Source: Tridacna crocea (lineage: Eukaryota; Mollusca; Bivalvia; Cardiida; Cardiidae). From it: a stretch of 64,000 bases of DNA. The stretch covers positions 11,855,501 through 11,919,500 of the forward strand of contig OX031060.1 in assembly GCA_943736015.1 (NCBI GenBank). Reading direction: 5' to 3'. Position 1 is the stretch's first letter, and each line of letters starts with the position of its first letter. The notes beneath the pieces were generated by a model that saw nothing but the letters and a program-made list of their open reading frames with translations, was not told the origin of the DNA and did not search any database. Below are positions 1 to 11,079 of the stretch, one piece after another. Position numbers and translations under genes: made by a program.

Positions 1-154
1 GGAAACCACTAATTTAGAATAATTTCCGTCTGCAAACCCCAGTAGTGTATGCTGTAAATTTATTAACTTCCAGACTAATACTTATAAGTGTTGAATTTGC
101 AGCGTTTTTCTTAAATTGAAGATGATATTGCTGGTGCTAAATTCGCCGTATCTT

Positions 155-385
155 CTAACTCTTAACCAAACGACAAATTAAAAAATATAGATTCGTCAGA
201 ATTCGAAAATGTTGCAGACGACAATTTAAGTGCGGATCTTTTGATTGAATTCTTCCTTAAAAGGGCAAAAAACATTGTGTGAAAAGGAGAAAATGCTCGT
301 TATCAGCACGATGTTTTCAAACCATCATGTCTGACAGCATTCTTCTTCAGTGTCTTAAAACCTCAATATTTTTTGGTAAGGGATA
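155..385 (+). repeat. Degenerate family A element
   Basis: Remnant of the family described at 644-871. The subterminal 'gcagacgacaa' and the core 'gaaaaggagaaaatgct' are recognisable, but the second palindrome arm is eroded and the right end is unclear. Confidence 0.5.
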
Positions 386-643
386 ACGTAATTAACGCAA
401 TGTAAATCTAAGCATTCCGCTGTATTTTTTCCTTTTGTCTCATTGTTTACGTATGTATTTATGTAACAGATTTTTGTCCACCTTAATTATCCATTGAAAA
501 CAATTATATTTTCAAAGCCTTATGCCACATATTTGTCTCTGTAAGCCAATGAGTGCACAAGAGGACAACACAATATACACGCCATGGCAATGTGATATAG
601 AAACGATTACATGTCAGCAGCACTCTAAGAAAAGCTCGCTTAA

Positions 644-871
644 TTAAACCATTACCACACAATCCCTACTTTTGACGACCTTGAGAAAGACGCCTTTAGA
701 AAACATTGTGGAAAAGGAGAAAATGCTGGTGGCCAGCATTTTCTCCTTTTCCCACAATGTTTTCTATCCTTTCTAAATCAAATTTTAATTTTCAATTCAA
801 ATTTATTTAGCCATCTGCAAATGCTTTCAATTGGGACAATTACAAAAGTTTGCCGTTCGGTAAAGAGTTAA
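644..871 (+). mobile_element. Family A TTAA MITE, palindromic core
   Basis: Type example of the most abundant repeat here. It is ~228 bp and begins and ends at TTAA. Its outer ends are inverted copies of each other (TTAACYCATTACCAMACRA type). The centre is a palindrome in which ggagaaaatgctgg meets ccagcattttctcc, flanked by aaacattgtgg and ccacaatgtttt. Both ends have a conserved sub-terminal block (gtcgtctgcaaatgctttc or its complement). No ORF is conserved. The TTAA boundaries suggest mobilisation by a piggyBac-type transposase; none is seen in the window. Confidence 0.8.
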
Positions 872-1512
872 TTAAATTAAACGATTTCGTAATGCCGATA
901 CCAAGAAAGTCACCTCATTATATGTATCCGATTGTCTAAGAACAAAATGAGCTATGGTACAGAATGGTCCATGAATGTGCATGCAGGGTCTTTACCAAAA
1001 GTAAAAAGTTTCGATCCACGACAACCTGCGCTCTCTTGATGGAGCGATACTCTTTGCAGATGCATTAGATTGCCTATTCAGAGAGTATGAATCGTGGACA
1101 TGAAATTCCCTAAGAGCCTTACATGACAATGAAAATCCTTTGGAAGTTTGTCAAACGCCCAGTCATTCATTTATTTATATTCAAAGAGATGAGAAGTATA
1201 AATTATGTATAGTGTTACTCTCACGGGGGCTTTACCTAAATGTCATGTCTTCACCGCTAACACGGCGTAAATGTGTAGTTGAGCTTGCATTACCAGCAAA
1301 GTCCTCAGTGTACATTTCTGTTGGCTTGAACAATTTTCCATTTCATCTTTTTACAATTTCTTGAATTAATACGAGAAAAAGAGCGCCAACGAAATTCTGC
1401 CTTAGATCTTCTCCTTAGATCTGTTTGCTTAATGAATAATTTCATGTATTTGAGATATCATTTGCAACCTAGGTAAATTAATGTAACAAATCTTTTCTGA
1501 AATTCATTATAT
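872..1512. other. No recognisable feature
   Basis: AT-rich sequence with only short open frames (for example 74 codons at 1140) that resemble no known protein. No repeat family shared with the rest of the window was recognised. Confidence 0.5.
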
Positions 1513-2280
1513 AATCAAAGCGTTGAGAACGCTGAAGTGGTATTTGTCAAGGAACCCATTGTATGGAATTAATGATTTGAAAGAAAACGTGAAATATTAT
1601 TCAAATATTGGAAGTCGACCAACTAAGCAAATAAGTATCGTTTCGGTTGAAGGGAGAAAGGAAAGTTTGGATTATTTGGATATTGGTGGTCTCCCTTTGG
1701 CCATTAGGAGGAATGAGGAGTAGTGTTCCTTGCCAGTAGGACGCAAGATGGACAGAGAGAAAACCATGTAAATTATATTAGATAAAATTAAAGTTTGCAC
1801 CTAAAAAATATGATTTTGAAATATCTTTAGCTCTTAACATTTTATTCCCAACATTGCCATCAATTATTTCGATCTATAAATATTCATGTCCAATTTAATA
1901 GAGTAGCACGCAATGATAGGATGAAAAAGTCATGGGACGAACTTATTTTGGAACAAATAAGCCCAGGACCAAGCAATCGTTGGACAAATTTTGTATCATT
2001 GCGCCAAAAGATGAATATGAGCGAGTGAAGCTATTTTCGATCGACAGTTACTATTTCCACGATCAATGGCCTCACCCAATGTATTATAACGTGCCATTTC
2101 CAACTACTGAGTGCTACCGAAAAACTCATTTACCTGAAAAAACATTGAGTTGAATTGGGTTTATCTCCTTCGGCTTTGCACAAAATACGATACATGATCT
2201 TCAAAATTCAATATTGTACTGATAGTGGTATTGTCTATTGTCTTAGACAAATACCACAACAATAAACCACGTCTATTTCC
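1513..2280 (+). mobile_element. Family H dispersed element, long form
   Basis: The left part (~1513-1608) and right part (~2198-2280) recur side by side at 11930-12105. That copy lacks the middle ~590 bp and so is an internal-deletion derivative. The ends carry an inverted motif, gtggtatttgtc near 1541 and gacaaataccac near 2248. The middle (1932-2153) resembles 21800-22075 inverted, and both encode a short peptide containing KLFSI and PMY. The peptide may be a transposase relic; no family was recognised. Confidence 0.5.
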
Positions 2281-2454
2281 TGTTTCGTGTTTTTTTTATT
2301 TTGCTTTATTTACGAAACCATGACGAAACAGAATGTATATCAGAACAATTATGCACGAAAATGGATTTTAGACAGCAAATTCTGTGGCAGTCTGCCTTTC
2401 AAACTCACCACTGTCGGAAAGATTTCCAATGATGCTATGTAAAACTAATTTTTT

Positions 2455-2760
2455 TTTTGAGAAAATATCTGCTCATCGGACAAGGTAGATCAAAGATCAG
2501 ACTGCACGCTCTGCGCAATCTGATCTTGATCTACGCTGTCCGCAAAGGGTCAGTGTGTTAACCTGCCTTAGAGTCAAGCCTGTGGTGAAACCCAAATTTT
2601 TGCTTTTTCAAATGTATTTCTTGTGTGTCTATGAGTTGGGGGAGACATGTCCTTAATGGACATTGTTCAAATACCAGACTGTAAGTTCTGTGCAGTCTGA
2701 TCTCGATCTACACTGTCCGCTTAAGGTCATTGAGTCGCGCTTAGCAGCCTAAGGCTGAAG
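2455..2760 (+). repeat. Family D hairpins, two copies
   Basis: Two hairpins, at about 2475-2560 and 2655-2750. Each has the family D core: gtgtagatc, agatcagactgcac, gtgcagtctgatct, gatctacactgtcc. More complete copies elsewhere (8819, 28172) show ends TTAACCCTTAGGCTGCTAAG and AAGGGTTAA, so the family is probably another TTAA-type MITE. Confidence 0.6.
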
Positions 2761-3239
2761 TTTATAGAGCGGTTTACTTTCCATTTTAATTTAGTTTTCT
2801 GTCTTAACATTTTACGCTCGTTTCACCCATAAATGTATATTAATTTCGACAAATACGATTACTCGTCCTGGACTTTAAAATCATAATGAATTTCCGAGTG
2901 TTTGGTGAATACTCTCCCAGTTAGAAGATCAAACTCCTCTTTGTAGATAGGTTATAAACCCAAAATTCACCTCAATTAGTATGTTAATGAAGCAATAACA
3001 AACTGGAGTGTAGATCCCCATGTACTCCTGTGGGTATCATAACAAGGTGCTGTAAAACACGATTATCCAGGAGCTTCCTGATTGAAATTATCGACCTGAC
3101 CTCAGTAAAGTGCTAAATAGTGATCATAATAAAACGACACCGTGTGTATTTTAATGCAATTTTATTATTTAAAACAAGTTGTGTAACAAAGCATTATACA
3201 AGCAGACGCTTATCTTTTTGTTCTATTCTTCAAGTCATC

Positions 3240-3345
3240 TATGAAAGTAACAGGAATCCTTGGCCTGAAACACGCGAAAAAGGGGCATGCAGACATTTGC
3301 GTAAAGTGTCGTCTCGGATCAGCCTGCGTAGTCCGTAATTTCCTG
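3240..3345 (+). repeat. Family C fragment
   Basis: Left end only of the family at 3473-3728: 'cacgcgaaaaaggggcatg', then 'catttgcgtaaagtgtcgtc'. Confidence 0.6.
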
Positions 3346-3472
3346 TTTTGCACAAGTTTACTGTAGCACAAAATCTGGCAGGTCGCTTTTTGTGTGATGG
3401 ATCACATATATACGCATGTATAATAGGCCGGAGGCCTTATTGCTGAATTAAATGCATTGTGTGTTTTGTTAT

Positions 3473-3728
3473 ATATGGCTTGCAACACGCCAAAAGGGGA
3501 ATTGGGACATTTGCGTAAAGTGTAGTCTCGGATCAGCCTGTGCAGTCCGCGCAGGCTGATCCGAGACGGCACTTTACGCCTACATTAGATTTTGTGCTAT
3601 AGTAGACAGAAAATTACATAAAAACGGAAAGTGCCCTCTCGGATTAGCCTGCGCGGAATGCGCAGGCTGATTCGAGACGATACTTTACGCAAATGTCCGA
3701 ATGTCCCTTTTCGTGTGTTTCAGGCCAG
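3473..3728 (+). mobile_element. Family C MITE with nested palindromes
   Basis: The element runs between inverted ends 'ggcttgcaacacgcg' and 'cgtgtgtttcaggcc' (consensus ggcctgcaacacgcgaaaa). It contains two internal hairpins built on cggatcagcctgcgc/gcgcaggctgatccg, each flanked by aaagtgtcgtctc, joined by a linker with 'attagattttgtgct'. It is non-coding. At least seven copies lie in this window. The terminal class is not assigned because no target duplication is obvious. Confidence 0.75.
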
Positions 3729-4019
3729 TAATGCATTAAGCCCTCATTTTACAGAGCACGGCTCAAATCAGTAAGCTAAGATATGGTTTTTGGTATACAT
3801 TTTGTAGACAGAGGAAGACGGCGTAATTTGAAAATCCAGTTAGCCCTAAATCAGGTAATTCATATGGGTATTATGGCATCTCGTCACCTTTCGCCGGTAA
3901 TCAGTAAATTAACCCATAGCGCGCCAGTAAACCCTACGAACAATTCAAATCTAGAAATAAGACTAGATTAAATCCAATGTCAAGGTTTATTTTGTCTGTA
4001 GATCTCAGAAAAGCGAACG

Positions 4020-4090
4020 GTATATATCAAAGATCAGGCTACACGTTTTGTGCAGTCTGATCTTGATCTACACTGACCGCGAAAGCAACT
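4020..4090 (+). repeat. Family D hairpin
   Basis: Isolated core hairpin (gatcaggctacacg ... gcagtctgatcttgatc) without recognisable outer ends. Confidence 0.5.
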
Positions 4091-4390
4091 GTTGTCATAA
4101 AAAAGACGCAGTAAGGGAAAATGAAACCAATTCCCGGAGAGACTAGAGCCTCGGCTGTCTATAATCATGAAGTGCGAGACTTTTCTCCTAGAAAAAAAAA
4201 TAAACCCTGGCTTTCTGCTCAAGGATATAACCTTCACAGAATTTTTAACCCTTCACCAAATTACACAATTCTATGTAGAGTTGTCCAAATAATCCCTTAT
4301 CCTGTAAAAGAATTGATTACAATTTTTAAGCAGTTAGTGAAAGCCCATATCTTATATATGTCAAACGTTTTATTTTTTGTTCTTTTTGTT

Positions 4391-4619
4391 TTAACCTAAT
4401 ACCAAACGACAAAAATTAAGGTTTGTCAAAATTGAAAGGAATTGCAAACGACAAAATGGCAGTGACTGAAAATTTGAAATTTGTATTGAGAAGGATAGAA
4501 AACATTGCGGGAAAAGGAGAAAATGCTGGTTACCAGCATTTTCTCCTTTTCCCATAATGTTTCCTAAAGGCTTTTTTCTCAGGGGCGTCAGAAGTAGGGA
4601 TTGTGTGGTAATGGGTTAA
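4391..4619 (+). mobile_element. Family A TTAA MITE
   Basis: Complete 229-bp copy from TTAA (4391) to TTAA (4616-4619), in inverse orientation to the 644 copy. The central palindrome carries 'gctggttaccagc'. Confidence 0.8.
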
Positions 4620-4745
4620 AGGGAAAACGTGTCCTTATCGGACAGTGTAGATCAAAGATCAGACTGCAAGTTCTGTGCAGTCTGATCTTGATCTACACTG
4701 TCCACAAAAGCTCAGTAAATTGCGTATACTAGCCTTAGGATTAAA
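4620..4745 (+). repeat. Family D hairpin
   Basis: Hairpin 'gacagtgtagatcaaagatc' against 'gatcttgatctacactgtcc', followed by 'agccttaggattaa'. It directly abuts the end of the family A copy at 4391-4619. Confidence 0.6.
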
Positions 4746-4979
4746 AGTATTTGCAAATAAAGAATTAACTTTGGCTCAAATGAAGACTTTATTCTGATAG
4801 GGAATGAAAGGGAAGAAATGGGAAGGAAAGAAATCGCTGTCACTAGCATGTCCTCTTTTTTTCGGCACCGTTTTAACACTTATCCTTGTAAATTAAGGAA
4901 ATGAAAATTTCAAAGTACATGATGGTAAGAACCCTAACTTTGCTTTTTCAAAAGTGCATGTTCTGTGATTGATTGCATT

Positions 4980-5300
4980 GTGTAAACGCCGTTTTTAATA
5001 TTATAGCCAACATCATCGGGAAAAGGAGCAAATGCTGGTAAACAGCATATTTTACTTTTCCCACAATCTTTTCAACAGTCTTTCGTCTGCAGGGTCGTGA
5101 TCAGTAAGTATTGTGTGTCAAGGGTTACTTTTTTCCAAGCTTTAATATATTGATACAGCCATATTGAAAGCGTTGGCAGGCGACAGATAAACTGTAGCTA
5201 AAATGGTGTCAAATGTTTTCGAAACTGAACTTAACATCGTCTGAATCCTTTGTTCCTTTTCCCACAATGTTTTTCCACAAAGGCCTTCTATAAGGTCTTT
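4980..5300 (+). repeat. Two degenerate family A remnants
   Basis: 4980-5127 keeps a corrupted palindrome (aaatgctggtaaacagcatatttt) and the right end. 5128-5300 keeps the 'gaaagcgttggcaggcgac' block and 'cttttcccacaatgttttt'. Confidence 0.45.
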
Positions 5301-5428
5301 AAACCAATACACATTTTGATAGATTTAAAAAAAACACACACACACAAAGGTATCACAGAACTGCAGGGAAAAGGGGTGATTTTTATTTCAAAATTAAAAA
5401 TATTATTCACAATTATTTTGCCCTAAAG

Positions 5429-5495
5429 CCTATGTTGTGAGTACTCATTAGAATCGTCTCAACGAGACGATTTTAATGAGTACCCACAACATAGG
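5429..5495. repeat. Hairpin, ~32-bp arms
   Basis: Near-perfect inverted repeat: 'cctatgttgtgagtactcat' is matched by 'atgagtacccacaacatagg', with complementary cgtctc/gagacg at the tip. It lies in otherwise unrecognised sequence (5301-5830). Confidence 0.7.
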
Positions 5496-5830
5496 GTTCA
5501 AGAGAGAAATAATGGTTTTAGAATACCATCACCCACCCTCTCTTATCTGGAGCCCTGTATAATTTAACTCATCTTAAAGTGAAAAAAATTACAACAATCA
5601 GCAGATTTTCTGCTTTCAAAAAAATCGCATGTCGTTACCATGTCAACCAGATTTACCGTGGCAGATATACGGTGCGTGGAAACATCAAAGGAATCGGGCG
5701 TATGTCAAGATAAATCAATGTGACAGATTGACAGATATCGATGACATTTGAAACACTGTCTTTACGCCCATTACCATACAGTTTCAGTAGATTGTAAAGT
5801 CAGATGTCTAAAGAAGTCGCGTTCAGATAT

Positions 5831-6193
5831 TTAAGGTAGTGTACCAGTAATAGAAAACAGCTTTTTCCACCATAACATTATCCAACAAAATTTTCTATGA
5901 TTAAAAATGGGTATTATTGTACGATTTTCACCGAGCCACTTTTTTTCCTTCTTACAGTTATCATTTATAAATCTAAAACCACAATGTCTCATCGCAAAGG
6001 GAGATAATAATTACCTCCCTTTTCTGGAAACTAACAAAAGAATCATCAAAAAATCAAGAAAGATATCAAAGGAATTTCTGCTTGGTTAAAAAAAGTGCAA
6101 AAGTATTATATCTGTATTAATCCGTATAAATTGACTATGAACAAATTTTAGTACATACTGCTCTAAAAGTGTTACGAGTCTATACTACCTTAA
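5831..6193 (+). mobile_element. Family F TTAA MITE
   Basis: 363-bp element with ends TTAAGGTAG and CTACCTTAA. The interior contains 'atcatttataaatctaaa' and an 'agggagataataattacctccct' palindrome. Related copies lie at 17860-18197 and 23481-23818. Its terminal TTAA is also the first TTAA of the neighbouring family B copy. Confidence 0.7.
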
Positions 6194-6418
6194 CCCTTTA
6201 CTCCATAGATACTCATTTCTACGCATTGCTTGTCGGAGCCTTTGGAAAACATTGTGACAAAAGGTGAAATTGCTCGTGTGGAGCAATTTCACCTTTTGCC
6301 ACAATGTTTTCTACATTATCAAAAGGTGTCATATATAGATAAGAAACGGCTTCATCCTTGCTGTTATTTAGGGTCAATTAGACATACCATAGAAATGCCT
6401 TACAGGGCAAAGAGTTAA
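6190..6418 (+). mobile_element. Family B TTAA MITE
   Basis: 229 bp between TTAA sites. The architecture matches family A but the palindrome core differs: 'ggtgaaattgctcg' against 'cgagcaatttcacc' in the consensus. The ends are TTAACCCTTTACTCCATAGA and AGAGTTAA. Other copies are at 32698-32917 and 39873-40102. Confidence 0.75.
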
Positions 6419-6581
6419 TCCTGATTAAGTAGATATTGAGTAAAGAGAACCACCCAGAGAAATATAAGGCGTCTTTCTCTTCCAAGAATATTTCAGACTT
6501 GCTCTGGCAGAAGGGGGCTTAATGCATCTCCGTGATCCAGGGTGCCAGGCAAGGTATCTCCTCATACTCATTGTTCCATAG

Positions 6582-6842
6582 GGCCTGCAACACACGAAAA
6601 GGGACATTCTGACATTTGCGTAAAGTCTCGTCTCGGATCAGCCTGCGCTATCCGCGCAGGCTAATCCGAGACGACACTTTCCGTTTTTATGTAATTTTCT
6701 GTTTCGCACAAGTCTACTGTAGTATAAAATCTAATGTAGTCGTAAAGTGCCGTCTCGGATTAGCCTGCGCGGACTGCGCAGGCTGATCCGAGACGACACT
6801 TTACGCAAATGTCCGTATGCCCCTTTTCGCGTGTTGCAGGCC
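6582..6842 (+). mobile_element. Family C MITE, complete
   Basis: Both ends are present (ggcctgcaacacacg ... cgtgttgcaggcc) with both internal hairpins. It is the cleanest copy for defining the family, 261 bp. Confidence 0.8.
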
Positions 6843-6879
6843 AATTAATATAATATCCATTTCTTTTAACAACAGACTT

Positions 6880-7330
6880 ATTCATGAGGTAGACTTGACC
6901 TTTGACATACAGAAAATTGACCAATCGCAAAAGGTTTCGACCCAGGTCGGCCTGCGCGGACTGGGTCGACACTTTTTCGCAGATGCATTAATTCCCCTTT
7001 TCATAGAGCATTGCTCGTTTTCATTCAAATCTTATAAGCCATGCTCTGTCAAAAGGGGGCTTAGTGCATCTCTGTGGCAAGTAGCCTAATCCCATTTTTA
7101 TGAATAAATGAATTTAATACTGTCTAACAATCTTCTTAATCATGAGGAAGACTGGTTCTTTTACATGCAGACAGTTGTTAACAATAAAATAGATAGGGCC
7201 CAGGTGAGCCTGCTCCAGCTGCGCAGGCTTGCTTGAAAAGATATCTCTTTTTACAGATACTTAAACCCCCTTTTTACAGAGCATGACTCTTATATGTTAA
7301 GACTTTACATTAAAATGCTATGTTTTATCG
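6880..7330 (+). repeat. Family I repeats, two tandem remnants
   Basis: Two related blocks. Each has 'catgaggtagac' or 'catgaggaagac', a short central hairpin of the 'agcctgcgc...gcgcaggct' type, and an end resembling 'ccccttttcatagagca'. Related copies are at 9540-9800, 24660-24970, 31640-31895 and 34555-34690. Confidence 0.45.
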
Positions 7331-7529
7331 AGCCTGATGATGAACGCTTTTTAAAACATCGTGGAAAAAGGAGCAATCGCTTTCTATCCTATCAGAGAAC
7401 TCAGTTCAAACATATTTATTTTACATCGATGGAGAAACAAGTTCTTACAACATATACTAATCTCTCTCGATTCTGCTTCCTGGGAACTACACCAGTACTC
7501 GCGCCGAATGTGTGGGCCGATGAAAAATC

Positions 7530-7615
7530 CCAAAGTTGATACCCGCTCCCGGGAATCGAACTCAGGACCTTTTGGTTACGAGGCCGACACTCTACGTCAC
7601 GACCATGGACACCAC
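7530..7615 (-). mobile_element. tRNA-derived SINE head
   Basis: On the minus strand this reads like a tRNA: an A-box-like 'tgacgtagagtgtcgg' and a B box 'gagttcgattccc' ~40 bases later. There is no clean acceptor stem, so it is a SINE head rather than a gene. The tail is not delimited. Confidence 0.5.
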
Positions 7616-7938
7616 CAACTTAACGACGTTTGGTATAAATGTTTACGCGCATCCATACTGCGCATGTGTATTTCTCACAGATAGTAAAACTATCAGCGCT
7701 ATTGTGTATTTTTCGCACAAATGACAATAGTAACAGCGGACCGACGGTGCACTTTTACAAGAAGAACATTCTACGGATGGTAATAGCACGGTTGCACTAG
7801 CCATGGTATTCTATGGTTGAAATAAAAAGGGGAAGTTTTCACCAAAACGAATGCTTATTTGTCGTGGAAAAGGGAATTTTTTACGTAATGTCAGCCATCC
7901 AACGATGAAAATGATACAGCTTCTGACGTTTTCCTGAA

Positions 7939-8005
7939 ACTGGCAGGCCAGTTGTCATGCTATCCTTTCCGGAGAAGGTGATAGCATCAAAACTGGCCTG
8001 CCAGT
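7939..8005. repeat. Palindrome with 'ctggcaggccag' ends
   Basis: 'actggcaggccagtt' pairs with 'aactggcctgccagt', and 'tgctatc' with 'gatagca', around a short loop. It may be the core of an unclassified MITE (~7840-8240); no second copy was seen. Confidence 0.6.
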
Positions 8006-8240
8006 GTAAGGATGATATGACTGGTAAAGAATTAGCTGGAAAAAAGTCCAGTTACACAGCAAACAATGAAACAGGCAGAAAATTGAAGCTGTTGAAGTAT
8101 ACCTATTTCTTGAAGTATAGCCATTCCTCTTTGAAAAATACTGTGGGAAAAGGGTAAATTTCTTCCACTGAATAATTTTTCCCTTTTCCATCATGTCAGC
8201 CGAGCTTTTATCCCTTTCCTTGGAAAAAATTAACTTCAAA

Positions 8241-8818
8241 TGTGACCTTCATCCCTTTTTCCTGGGGAAAAAAGCACGGGTAGGTGTCATTTTTATTTTT
8301 TCTTATTGTCAAGATCTATAAGTACTATGATTGTGGAAATTTAAAAAAAAATCTGTCCGTCAGAAAGTATGTTTTTATTGAAAATTAACCCTTAACCCGG
8401 TCAAATTATCTCCCTTTTTAACTCAATGGTCTATATATAAAATGTATATTGGTACATTTGCCATGCTCAGAACCAGGCTTTTATATGTTTTTTGTGCAAA
8501 ACTGAATTATTTTTCTTTAAAGTGATGTATATTTGTATATTCTTCTGGCGATTTTCCTGTTTAATTGACTATTCAAGAAAGGTGTGTTAAATCCAGTATA
8601 TGCTGAATTTTGTAACTGTATATACCTTTTTCAAAAGCGAATTTCTCGGAAACGAGCACGGGGACCCCCATTTTTTTTCATTGTAATCTACAAGAGACAT
8701 GATGAGCTTTGTATGTGCAAAATTTAAAAAAAATCTGTCCGTTGGAAGAATTTGTCATAAACGTCTTTAAGCACATTTGTACAAGTACCATTTTCTAATT
8801 TTACATCTATGGGACCTT
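8241..8818. other. No recognisable feature
   Basis: AT-rich sequence with no repeat shared elsewhere in the window and no ORF of note. The phrase 'aaaaaatctgtccgt' occurs twice (about 8346 and 8727). Confidence 0.5.
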
Positions 8819-9034
8819 TAAACCCTTAGGCTGCTAAGTACGACTCACTGACCTTTTGCGGACTGTGTAGATCAAGATCAGACTGCACAAGATGTGCAGT
8901 CTGATCTTGGATCTACACTGCCCGATAGGAGATATTATTCATTAAAACATAACTTTGAAATAGCAAGCAATATTTTGTTTTTTACTACCGATTTAGAAAT
9001 TTCATTTTAGTTATTTAGCAAGATATTTAATGTT
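8819..9034 (+). mobile_element. Family D MITE, near complete
   Basis: Starts TTAAACCCTTAGGCTGCTAAG and contains the hairpin agatcagactgcac/gtgcagtctgatct with an outer 'gtgtagatc' stem. It continues through 'ttcattttagttatttagca' to an eroded end near 'tgttaag'. Confidence 0.65.
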
Positions 9035-9057
9035 AAGATGAAAGATATAGAGGATGT

Positions 9058-9525
9058 TTTTTTTGGTGAAAGGTCAAAATTTATTTCATCGAGTGGACAC
9101 CATCGGTAATATTTTGACGAGTGGCGCAGCCACGAATGAAAATATTACCGATTAGGTTCAAGGGATGAAATAAATTTCGATCTGTCACCGAAAAAAAAAA
9201 TATTCTATTTATTTCATGTTTTTAACCCTTTCTGGGAGGAGTTTTATAAAAAAAAATCCAGTACAGGTCTTTTCCGTTATTCCCCGTGGCGTACCCCTCC
9301 CGCATAGCAACGCATTACGATATTACGTCAAGCGCAAGAAATGTAAGGTAAATGACGTCATAGTTCCATCTGGTAGTGAGGCACACACAATTAACCTAGG
9401 CAAAAAGAACATGAAAATCGGTATTTTCACGGGTGGTATCGGTGCAGATCGAAAAATATTTTCACTGCTATTTCTTCATATCCTACCGGGAAGCATGAAA
9501 CAATCTCAGAGTTGACCTTTGGAAG
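9058..9525 (+). mobile_element. Family G element with ~65-bp arm palindrome
   Basis: The left part is a long imperfect palindrome centred near 9125: 'tttatttcatcgagtggac' is answered by 'gggatgaaataaatttcga'. The unique tail contains 'gcaacgcattacgatattac'. Copies are at 13590-14090 and 28595-29110. The open frame at 9216-9515 is not conserved between copies and is not treated as a gene. Confidence 0.65.
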
Positions 9526-9539
9526 AAACGAAGAATAGA

Positions 9540-9800
9540 TATCATGGTCTAAAAAAAGCGGCTGTGATGCATTTGCTTAAAGTATCGACTCAGATTAGCT
9601 TATGCACCCTTTGCAAGCTAATCTGGACCGAAACTTCTTTGCTCTTAGTCAAATATCTGTTTGTCAAAGGTCCAGTGTACCACATGTTTTCAGTCTGTTA
9701 AGACAAAATAAAATTTTATGGATTCATTATTATGTAGTGATTTCTTTGGTATAATTTATTTAAAAGATGCTTTGACACCCCTTTTGTTACAGTATGGCTC
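9540..9800 (+). repeat. Family I element
   Basis: A hairpin, 'cagattagcttatgca' against 'tgcaagctaatctgg', lies between 'gcggctgtgatgcatttgc' and 'gacaccccttttgttacag'. Degenerate. Confidence 0.4.
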
Positions 9801-10039
9801 CCTAATATTTTTTAATATACACATTTCAAAAGAATGTTCTAGACCTTGTCTGCAGTTAAATGTCTTTTATTGAAGGTCATGGGGTGAGGGTCGATGGTAA
9901 CTTGGCGTTCACAGCAAGCTTTAACCAGTACACAAGTTATTATAACTATCCTTTTTCATCGCTAATTATCGATAACGAGGAATATGTGATACAGGTTTGT
10001 ATGCTTCATCATTTGCATTAGTATCAATTAAAAGATCAA

Positions 10040-10290
10040 ATGGCTTGCAACACGCGAAAAGGGGCAGTCGGACATTTGCGTAAAGTGTCGTCTCGGATCA
10101 GCCTGCGCAATCCGCGCAGGCTGATCCGAGACGGCACTTTACGACTATATTAGATTTTGTGCTACCGTAAATTGTAGCGGAAAAGTTGAAGTTAAAGCGG
10201 AAAATGTCATTTTGGATTCAGACTGCGCAGGCTGATCCGAGACGACACATTACGCAAGTGTCCGAATGCGCCATTTCGCCTGTTGCAGAT
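10040..10290 (+). mobile_element. Family C MITE
   Basis: Left end 'tggcttgcaacacgcg'. The first hairpin is intact; the second is partly deleted (only 'cagactgcgcaggctgatcc' remains). Right end 'cgcctgttgcagatc'. Confidence 0.7.
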
Positions 10291-10438
10291 CAAATAATGC
10301 CATCGAGGGCTTTACGTGTAGTTGCCCTAATAGCCCTAATATGGTGTCACCCTCTTGAAACAACACTTGGAATTTTAAACAGAATAGATAAACTGCAACG
10401 ATTTGTTTGGTATTAGTGCACTACGAAGGTGCTTTTAA

Positions 10439-10455
10439 CCCCCCCCCCCCCCCCC
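10439..10455. repeat. Poly-C tract
   Basis: A run of 17 C. Its length is unreliable in any assembly. Confidence 0.9.
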
Positions 10456-10599
10456 GTCCCAAAACGCATTTAATTCATTTTTATCGATTCTTTCTGGTAT
10501 CAAAAAAACACATGGTAACAAATTTCATGCCTTCCTATATGGTATGAAGTGTATACATGCACAGAAGATTGACAAAGTGATAGAATATTGGTGAATAGA

Positions 10600-10795
10600 T
10601 CAGTGATTAGGGTCATTAGCCATCATCCATTCCTGAAAACATTTTTAGTCGTATTCTCTTTTTTCTCAAGAATCTTCTAAATTTGAAAGTAACACAACGT
10701 CTGATTGGCTAAACCAAATGGTTTAGCCGATCAAAAGTTGTTTTACTTTCTAAATCCATGAATAGACCAAGCATCTTTCCAGGAATGATTGGTGA
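10600..10795 (+). mobile_element. Family E MITE, eroded
   Basis: Central palindrome 'gattggctaaacca' against 'tggtttagccgatc', flanked by 'tgaaagtaacacaac' and its complement. Outer ends resemble 'attcctga' and 'tggtgaatacg'. Better copies are at 21497 and 38131. Confidence 0.6.
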
Positions 10796-10834
10796 ATACG
10801 CATCTAGGAGTGAACTATAAACGCCCTAGAACGT

Positions 10835-11073
10835 TTTCCTTTACTTATATCTTTACCAAACAACAAAATCGTAGACTTGCCCAAATTGAAAGCATTTGCA
10901 GACGACAAAATAATGTGACTCAAAAAATGAAACTTGACTTTAAAAGAGTAGAAAACATTGTGGGAAAAGGAGAAAATGCTGGTTACCAGCATTTTCTCCT
11001 TTTCCCACAAGGTTTTTCAGAAGGCTTCTACATCTGGGTCGTTAAAACCAAGGATTGTAAGGGAAATGGTTAA
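10835..11073 (+). mobile_element. Family A MITE
   Basis: Full core palindrome (gctggttaccagc) and the gcagacgac block. The left TTAA is mutated and the right end reads 'aaatggttaat'. Confidence 0.7.
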
Positions 11074-11079
11074 TAACGA

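Noticed and set aside
9216-9515. 99-codon open frame as a gene
   Set aside because: Lies in a family G repeat; the other copies (13590, 28595) do not keep the frame.
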